Assembly (NCBI RefSeq): GCF_003335045.1
Contig: NZ_QOZG01000010.1
Coordinates: 1-64,000 of the forward strand
Length of the DNA: 64,000 nt
Direction: 5' to 3'
Source of the DNA: Paramesorhizobium salinisoli
GTDB lineage: Bacteria > Pseudomonadota > Alphaproteobacteria > Rhizobiales > Rhizobiaceae
The stretch's first letter is position 1; every line of letters starts with the position of its first letter. Below the pieces are notes generated by a model, which saw only the letters and a program-made list of their open reading frames with translations, was not told where the DNA came from and ran no database searches. Shown piece by piece: positions 59,050 through 64,000 of the stretch. Made by a program: the position numbers and the translations under genes.

Positions 59050-59475
59050 GTGGCGATCCCTGAACCGAAGCCCGGCCTCGTCATTCGCTACGATTATCTC
59101 TGGACACATGAGGCCGCAGCCGGCCAGGATCAGGGCAAGAACCGTCCGACCTGCCTCGTCGCCGCGACAGATAGTATGGTACGTCCCCGCCATGTGGTGC
59201 TCTTGCCGATCACGCACACCGCGCCCGCCGGCGATACGGTCGGCATCGAGATCCCGGCGAAGGTGAAGCAGGCCATCGGTCTTGATGACGCGCCGAGCTG
59301 GGTGATCGTCTCAGAGCATAATGTCGACGAATGGCCCAATGGCGGCCTGTCGCCGGTTCCCGGCAAGCGGGGAGAATTTAACTATGGCTTCATTCCGCCG
59401 GGGCTGTTCGCCAAGATCAGGGCCAGTTTTCTGGAACTGGCCCGCGCAAAGAAGAGCGGCGCGGTGCGCCGCTGA
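59050..59475 (+). CDS. PemK/MazF-type toxin
   Basis: 141 residues from GTG 59050 (AAGG upstream). Conserved RPTCLVAATD, VVLLPITHTAPA and SWVIVSEHNVDEWP fit the SH3-like MazF/PemK mRNA interferase group, in the slightly longer proteobacterial form. Combined with a Phd rather than MazE antitoxin, a hybrid pairing seen in this toxin group. Confidence 0.8.
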   Translation: MAIPEPKPGLVIRYDYLWTHEAAAGQDQGKNRPTCLVAATDSMVRPRHVVLLPITHTAPAGDTVGIEIPAKVKQAIGLDDAPSWVIVSEHNVDEWPNGGLSPVPGKRGEFNYGFIPPGLFAKIRASFLELARAKKSGAVRR

Positions 59476-59502
59476 CCACGGAGCTGTGAAAGGACTGAAC
59501 GA

Positions 59503-60290
59503 TGACCCGCGTTGCATGTATGCCCGCTATTCCTCCGACAATCAGCGCGACGCCTCGATCGACGACCAGTTTCGCATCTGCAGGGAGCAGGCGAAGCGCG
59601 AGGGATGGAAGATCGTCGGAGCTTATAAGGATGCGGGCATCTCTGGCTCGAGCATGATCCTACGGCCAGGCTGGCCAGTTCGACATGGTGCTGGCCGAGG
59701 CTCTGGATCGTTTCTCGCGTGACCAGGCTGACGTTGCAACGCTCTACAAACATCTGAAGTTCGCCGGCGTGCCGATCGTCACCTTGAGACGAACCGCCTG
59801 AACCGGGAACGTCGCTCAAACGGCGATGCCTGGAAGGCGGAGCTGCTGAAGATCGAGAAGCAGATCAGGGGCATCATCGAGGCGATCAAGGCCGGCATGT
59901 TCCATGAGAGCATGAAGGCCGACATGGATGCGCTGGAGGCGCGCAAGAGCGAGCTGACCGCCCTCCTCTCCGACATCCCGAGGATGTGCCGGACCTGCTG
60001 CCGAGCGTTTCAGCGATCTATGCAAAGAAGGTCGCAAAACTGACGGAAACGCTGAACAGCCCGAAGAGCGTCTGCAAGCGGCGGAGGCCATGCGGATGCT
60101 AATCGAGAAGATCGTGCTGACGCCAGGACCGAACAGGGGCGAGATCGATGCGCTTTTGTACGGCGAAATGGGTACGATCCTGAGCTGGGTAGAGCAGCAA
60201 GCCGTTGGGAATGCTGGAAAAAACAAAACTCCCGGCGCTTTCGCATCGGGAGTGTCTGAATCGGTGGTTGCGGGGGCTGGCTTCGACTGG
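59503..60290 (+). pseudogene. Serine recombinase, deleted and frameshifted
   Basis: MTRVA then, after a shift, YARYSSDNQRDASIDDQFRI (catalytic Ser region), FDMVLAEALDRFSRDQADVA, a deletion of roughly 300 residues including the zinc ribbon, then AWKAELLKIEKQIRGIIEAI and RMLIEKIVLTPGPNRGEIDA and the C-terminal VVAGAGF. At about 60285 its end runs into the oppositely oriented intact recombinase. Non-functional. Confidence 0.85.
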
Positions 60291-61907
60291 CGGCATAAAA
60301 CCGGCTGGCCGATTGGTTTCTTCCGCCTTGGCGAAGTCGAGGATACCGAACAACTCGCCGCGTAGCTCGGCATGGACTTCGCCCCGCTTCTGGCCGGGAG
60401 TAAGAACGATTTCACCGATGAGCGAGCGCAGCGATTCCGCTGCCTGCCGTCCGCCTTCGGGATCGTTCAGCGCCTCGGTGAAGCGCTCGACGCGAAGCCG
60501 GTAGGCATTGGCGATGTTGGGGTGAATGTCGGGAACGTCCGCCGGAGCTTTCGCCATGCGGGCGGTGATTTCCGCCTTCTGCCGCTCAAGCTCGTCCATG
60601 CGTGCCTTCATGCTCGGCTGATACATGCCATCTTCAATGGCGGCGATGATGCCAGCTATCGCCTTTTCGATCTTGGCGAGGGCCTTCTGATCGGCGGCGG
60701 CTTGTGCGCGGCGGTCATGGTTCAGGCGGTTCATCTCCGCTGCATAGGCGCGGATGGCTTCTGCTACCACTTCCGACGATACCAGCTTTTCCTTGAGGCC
60801 GGACAGCACACGCGCCTCGATGTTCTGGCGGGTAATGGTGCGGTTGTTGTCGCAAGTGCCGCGCCGATGATGATTGAGGCAGCCATAGCGGTTCGGCGTG
60901 ATGATGCCGACCTTGCCGCTACAGCATCCACAGGTGAGAAGCCCGGAAAGAAGGGAAACAGGCCGGTTCGCCAGATGAATGCGCTTCATGCGGCCTTCGC
61001 GGGTGTTGGCCGGATTCGGCCCGAAGATGGCCGATATCTGTTTCTGGCGGGCGCGCACGGCATTCCATAGTTCATCGTCCACGATGCGTAGGTGCGGAAC
61101 CTCGGTCCTAATCCACGCGCTTTCGGGATTGATGCGCGAGACGCGCTTGCCGGTGGACGGGTCCTTGACGAAGCGCAGCCGGTTCCAGACCAAAACACCA
61201 GCATATAGCTCGTTGTTGATGATGCCGGTGCCGCGCGAAACATGGCCGCGAATGCTTGTGTCACCCCATGCGCGCCCAAGCGGACCGGGAACCCCTTCCC
61301 GGTTGAGGTCAACCGCAATGGCCTTCGGGCTTTTGCCCGATGCAAATTCGCGGAATATGCGGCGAATGGTTTCCGCCTCCTCCGGGATAATCTCCCGGTC
61401 GCCCCGGATCGGCTCGCCGTTGGCGTCAACTTTCTTGAGAACACAATAGCCATAACAAAGTCCGCCGCCTGCCTTGCCCTTCTCCACCCTGCCCCGCAAG
61501 CCGCGATGCGTCTTCATCGCAAGGTCTTTCAGGAACAGCGCGTTCATCGTGCCTTTCAAGCCGACATGAAGCTCGCTGATTTCGCCCTCTGCCAAGGTGA
61601 CGATGCTGACGCCTGCAAACTTCAGATGCTTGTAGAGGGTCGCAACGTCCGCCTGATCGCGGCTGATACGGTCCAGCGCTTCCGCCAGCAGAATATTGAA
61701 CTCACCGCGCTGTGCGTCCCGCACAAGCCGCTGGATACCGGAACGCAGGATCGTGCTCGATCCCGATATGGCAGCGTCCTCATAGGAACCGACGATCTCC
61801 CACCGCTCCTGTCGCGCATGGTCCCGGCAAAGCCGGAATTGATCCTCGATTGACGCCTCGCTCTGGTTGTCGGACGAATAGCGAGCATAAAGGGCAACGC
61901 GGGTCAT
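60099..61907 (-). CDS. Large serine recombinase/resolvase
   Basis: 602 residues, AAGGAGGAG upstream. N-terminal resolvase domain (RVALYARYSSDNQSEASIED; catalytic Ser at 11 or 12; LAEALDRISRDQADVATLYK), recombinase domain (about 160-290), zinc ribbon CGCCSGKVGIITPNRYGC with LNHHRRGTCDNN, then a coiled coil. The last 60 or so residues (after NRPAGFMPPVEAS) are antisense to the end of the decayed recombinase and are probably not the ancestral C-terminus. Likely the mover of the element at the right of the window. Confidence 0.9.
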   Translation of the reverse strand: MTRVALYARYSSDNQSEASIEDQFRLCRDHARQERWEIVGSYEDAAISGSSTILRSGIQRLVRDAQRGEFNILLAEALDRISRDQADVATLYKHLKFAGVSIVTLAEGEISELHVGLKGTMNALFLKDLAMKTHRGLRGRVEKGKAGGGLCYGYCVLKKVDANGEPIRGDREIIPEEAETIRRIFREFASGKSPKAIAVDLNREGVPGPLGRAWGDTSIRGHVSRGTGIINNELYAGVLVWNRLRFVKDPSTGKRVSRINPESAWIRTEVPHLRIVDDELWNAVRARQKQISAIFGPNPANTREGRMKRIHLANRPVSLLSGLLTCGCCSGKVGIITPNRYGCLNHHRRGTCDNNRTITRQNIEARVLSGLKEKLVSSEVVAEAIRAYAAEMNRLNHDRRAQAAADQKALAKIEKAIAGIIAAIEDGMYQPSMKARMDELERQKAEITARMAKAPADVPDIHPNIANAYRLRVERFTEALNDPEGGRQAAESLRSLIGEIVLTPGQKRGEVHAELRGELFGILDFAKAEETNRPAGFMPPVEASPRNHRFRHSRCESAGSFVFSSIPNGLLLYPAQDRTHFAVQKRIDLAPVRSWRQHDLLD

Positions 61908-61908
61908 G

Positions 61909-62232
61909 CTATGGCTCCTCCTTCATCGGGCAATGTTCTGCGGCTGGGCCGGGTCTGTCACGGCTGGCGCTGCTTGCCAGCGCACGCCCCGCCTTTCTTG
62001 CTTCAGAAGCCCACGCCGGAACGAAGCCGACCCGGTCAAGGCTGATGCGCAGCATCACCGCGAAGCGGCTTGGCCTTGAGGGGGCGGCTTCGTTCCGGCC
62101 CAATGCCTGCAAGCCCAAAAAGGCTTTCATCGCACCACGCAGGTTCAAACTGTGCGGCCTTCCCTGAATCCTAAATGGAAGGAGCGTTCCGAGGCAAGCC
62201 GTTTCCCGTCCTCCCCGCACAGACAGTGGCAA
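61909..62232 (-). CDS. Doubtful 107-residue frame between small protein and recombinase
   Basis: An open frame exactly fills the gap, starting 2 bases after the small-protein stop and ending 1 base before the recombinase ATG; the recombinase ribosome site lies inside it. Composition (Arg, Ala, Ser, Pro; no motif) gives no support beyond position. Confidence 0.25.
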   Translation of the reverse strand: MPLSVRGGRETACLGTLLPFRIQGRPHSLNLRGAMKAFLGLQALGRNEAAPSRPSRFAVMLRISLDRVGFVPAWASEARKAGRALASSASRDRPGPAAEHCPMKEEP

Positions 62233-62234
62233 GG

Positions 62235-62450
62235 CTAATCATCGTCCGCTGCCTTTGCTTTCCGATTATCATTGGCGGCAATCCGGGCTGCGAAATCTTC
62301 CCGCGCCATCTGCTTGCCGATCAATCGGGCAATGGACAGTACAACCGCGTCAAGCCGTTCGGAAGCATCGGCCCCGACATTCTGTCCATCGGGCGTGCGA
62401 TTGTCATTCGCCGATCTCTCCCTGCCCTCATGGTTTCCCTCATCGGCCAT
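62235..62450 (-). CDS. Small protein with ARLIGKQMARE motif, recombinase-associated
   Basis: 71 residues from ATG 62450 (AGAGGGGGAG upstream); an in-frame ATG at 62492 would overlap alpA more deeply. Shares IARLIGKQMAREDF with the protein at 58512. Acidic then Asn/Lys-rich. Lies between the AlpA-like gene and the recombinase on the same strand. Confidence 0.6.
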   Translation of the reverse strand: MADEGNHEGRERSANDNRTPDGQNVGADASERLDAVVLSIARLIGKQMAREDFAARIAANDNRKAKAADDD

Positions 62451-62655
62451 CGCTGCGCTCCCCCTCTGACCGCCACGCAGCGGGGTCGGCAACCCATCGA
62501 TTGATGTCCGATTCCCGCCATCCCGCGCCGTTTACGCTAATCTTGATCTGGGCAGGAAATGTGCCTTCAGCGATCTTCCGGTAGATGGTGGAGCGAGACA
62601 GCCCGGTGCGCGCGAGGACGGTTTTGAGGCGAATGATACGGTCTGGCTCGGGCAT
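62440..62655 (-). CDS. AlpA-like DNA-binding factor (excisionase type)
   Basis: 71 residues from ATG 62655. RIIRLKTVLARTGLSRSTIY and RKIAEGTFPAQIKISVNGAG, then WRESDINRWV, are the winged helix-turn-helix of AlpA/MerR-like excisionases. Proximity to the serine recombinase suggests it directs excision or controls its expression. Longer upstream frames lack a start signal. Confidence 0.88.
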   Translation of the reverse strand: MPEPDRIIRLKTVLARTGLSRSTIYRKIAEGTFPAQIKISVNGAGWRESDINRWVADPAAWRSEGERSDGR

Positions 62656-62914
62656 GGCGGGAGCGCCCCCTGCTGGTCGTTTCTGACTGCCCCTAACACA
62701 GGAAAAATAGAGATTTATCGTTTTGCAAGAGATATTTAGCTGGCGTCGTACTGCTGCGTACAAACGGCGGAAAATAGGACCATTCTGCAATCCGGTATCA
62801 CCGCCGCTACCGGGGCCGGCCATGGGAAAGCCAAGTCTCGATTATGTGGCAGTATGATTCAATGGGGGGAGTGTGCCGGAGCCACCCGGGACGAAGCAGC
62901 CAAAAACCGCGCGC

Positions 62915-63145
62915 TCAGACTGATTTTTTAAACCGGATGCCCACGCCGCTATGTTCGTCTTCTGGAATAAATTCTATTCCAGAATCTTCGAACGTGCGCC
63001 TGATGCGTTCAAGAGTGGATAACCGAAGCTCTTCGCCCTTCTCAAGACGAACTATAGTCTGCTGCGAAACATCAGCTTCTTCAGACAGTTCGCGTATCCC
63101 CCACCCCAACGCTACTCGTGCTAACCGACACTGAATTCCGTTCAT
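62915..63145 (-). CDS. XRE-type helix-turn-helix repressor
   Basis: 76 residues from ATG 63145. MNGIQCRLARVALGWGIREL, then SEEADVSQQTIVRLEKGEEL and EFIPEDEHSGVGIRFKK match the small Cro/XRE proteins of integrative elements. Upstream lies a large interrupted palindrome (63212-63246), a likely operator shared with the divergent gene at 63282. Confidence 0.88.
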   Translation of the reverse strand: MNGIQCRLARVALGWGIRELSEEADVSQQTIVRLEKGEELRLSTLERIRRTFEDSGIEFIPEDEHSGVGIRFKKSV

Positions 63146-63211
63146 ATCATAGCACTGCACTGATTTCTGTTGCGAACCGGCAATCAAAATTATATCGTCT
63201 CGTCTATATGC

Positions 63212-63246
63212 GGTCGTTCTAAGTGTTGAGACCACTCAGAACGACC
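63212..63246. promoter_or_regulatory. 35-bp interrupted palindrome between XRE and Tat-signal gene
   Basis: GGTCGTTCT and AGAACGACC are perfect 9-bp arms; inside them AGTG and CACT continue the symmetry after one mismatch, giving 14-base arms around a 7-base centre. It sits in the divergent promoter region, fitting a repressor operator; a recombination site is an alternative. Confidence 0.6.
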
Positions 63247-63281
63247 TAACCACAACCCAAGCTGATTAGGAGCTCGGATCG

Positions 63282-63932
63282 ATGGCTGATTCCGACAATA
63301 GCAGAAGTTTGTCTTCCGTCACACGCAGGATGTTGCTGACGGGCACGATGGCAACCACGGCAACGTTGTCGTTTGAAACTGGCGCGGGCGCTGCCGTGGC
63401 GCTGACCGACAATACCACTTCCGATCCCGCGATGGCGCTCTGGCGCGCGTGGCAAGCCGCCTGTCTCAACACCGTTGCCCTTTGCCAGAAACAGCAGCGC
63501 TTAGAGACCCAACTCATCAATAGCGTTGGTTTTCCACATGCGAAGGTCTACCTGCCGGACGAAGATGCCACCTACTCCATGTGGTGGCAGGGTGACATCG
63601 GAGATTATTTCGGCGGCGATCCCGGTATCCGTACCAAGGCGGAGGCTGATCTCGCTGCCCATCAGGCCCGCTGGGATGCCGAGGATGAACGCCTCGGCTA
63701 TTCCGCCGCCAAGCGGGCGGAACACGCCGCCGCCGACCGTCAGCAGGAACTGGTGGACGCCCTGACAACCACGCCCGCCACGACGCTTGCAGGCGTAGCG
63801 GGCAAGCTCGATGCTGTCCTGTACGAAGGCGCACCTTCCGAAGAGTCCACGGAGTTCCCTTGGCCGTTGATACGCTCGGCGCTTCATGACATTCTACGCA
63901 TAATGCGGCATGGGGGAGCGTCATGTACGTGA
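63282..63932 (+). CDS. Tat-signal protein of unknown function
   Basis: 216 residues. A twin-arginine-like leader (SSVTRRMLLTGTMATTATLS) with a weakly hydrophobic Ala/Thr segment suggests, but does not prove, Tat export. The rest is helical and Trp-rich (DPAMALWRAWQAACLNTVAL, YSMWWQGDIGDYFGGD), with an Ala/Glu-rich region to about 165. Its stop overlaps the next gene by 10 bases. Family not recognised. Confidence 0.6.
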   Translation: MADSDNSRSLSSVTRRMLLTGTMATTATLSFETGAGAAVALTDNTTSDPAMALWRAWQAACLNTVALCQKQQRLETQLINSVGFPHAKVYLPDEDATYSMWWQGDIGDYFGGDPGIRTKAEADLAAHQARWDAEDERLGYSAAKRAEHAAADRQQELVDALTTTPATTLAGVAGKLDAVLYEGAPSEESTEFPWPLIRSALHDILRIMRHGGASCT

Positions 63933-64000
63933 CGCTTGCTGAACGCCTCGCTCATCTTCCAGAGAACAAGCGCCAGGAACTGGAGCGGATCACACGAATC
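63923..64000 (+). CDS. Start of a gene cut by the right edge
   Basis: MYVTLAERLAHLPENKRQEL and a few more residues, overlapping the end of the previous gene by 10 bases. The PENKRQELERI pattern recalls the start of HEPN/nucleotidyltransferase proteins, but too little is visible to name it. Confidence 0.4.
   Translation, partial: MYVTLAERLAHLPENKRQELERITRI

Overview
The window looks like a stretch of a Hyphomicrobiales (Rhizobiales) alphaproteobacterial genome, most like Brucellaceae (Ochrobactrum/Brucella) or a close Rhizobiaceae relative. This rests on gene content and order: a pcaQ/pcaDCHGB operon, an IclR regulator facing pcaIJF, tripartite tricarboxylate transporters (TTT), RepB-like partition proteins and high-GC coding. 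No rRNA, tRNA or CRISPR array was seen. Taxonomy and replicon type (chromosome, chromid or plasmid) are inference.

Layout. 0-5.6 kb: IS630 and IS3 pieces, a large autotransporter with an HExxH zinc-peptidase motif, a small lipoprotein, relics of a type I secretion ABC ATPase and HlyD adaptor, and a frameshifted acetyltransferase. 5.9-7.7 kb: preQ0 operon queC-queD-queE, with queC frameshifted. 7.8-15.7 kb: accessory DNA with an aminotransferase relic, a VapBC toxin-antitoxin pair, a ChaA-type cation/proton antiporter and relics of IS110, IS21, IS256 and IS5 elements. 15.9-20.7 kb: an intact MacAB plus outer-membrane-factor operon. 21.3-22.6 kb: more IS relics. 23.2-29.8 kb: a GntR-controlled catabolic cluster (PdxA-like dehydrogenase, TTT transporter, Rossmann/SAF oxidoreductase). 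29.8-40.2 kb: a histidine-kinase relic, a BCCT transporter, TetR/DUF6463, a DUF2867 read-through gene, an unusual overlapping pair (P-loop NTPase plus an ABC exporter with degenerate ATPase motifs), an Imm5-like protein, an HxlR/hydrolase pair and a GST relic.

40.2-56.4 kb is the metabolic core. A TTT transporter sits with shikimate dehydrogenase (aroE) and a QuiC-type dehydroshikimate dehydratase fused to an HPPD-like domain. A LysR gene separates this set from the protocatechuate operon pcaDCHGB and pcaQ; a deleted pobA, an IclR regulator and pcaIJF follow. Read together, imported shikimate-type compounds would become protocatechuate and then succinyl-CoA plus acetyl-CoA. The 4-hydroxybenzoate entry step is broken.

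56.6-64 kb is an integrative-element region: two frameshifted RepB/ParB-like genes, a Phd/PemK toxin-antitoxin pair, a decayed serine recombinase joined tail to tail with an intact one, paired small proteins, an AlpA-like factor, an XRE regulator facing a large palindrome, a Tat-signal protein and a gene running off the right edge.

Several otherwise well-conserved genes carry single-base frameshifts in homopolymer runs (acetyltransferase, queC, the first partition gene). Either this replicon is decaying or the assembly has residual indel errors; raw reads would decide.
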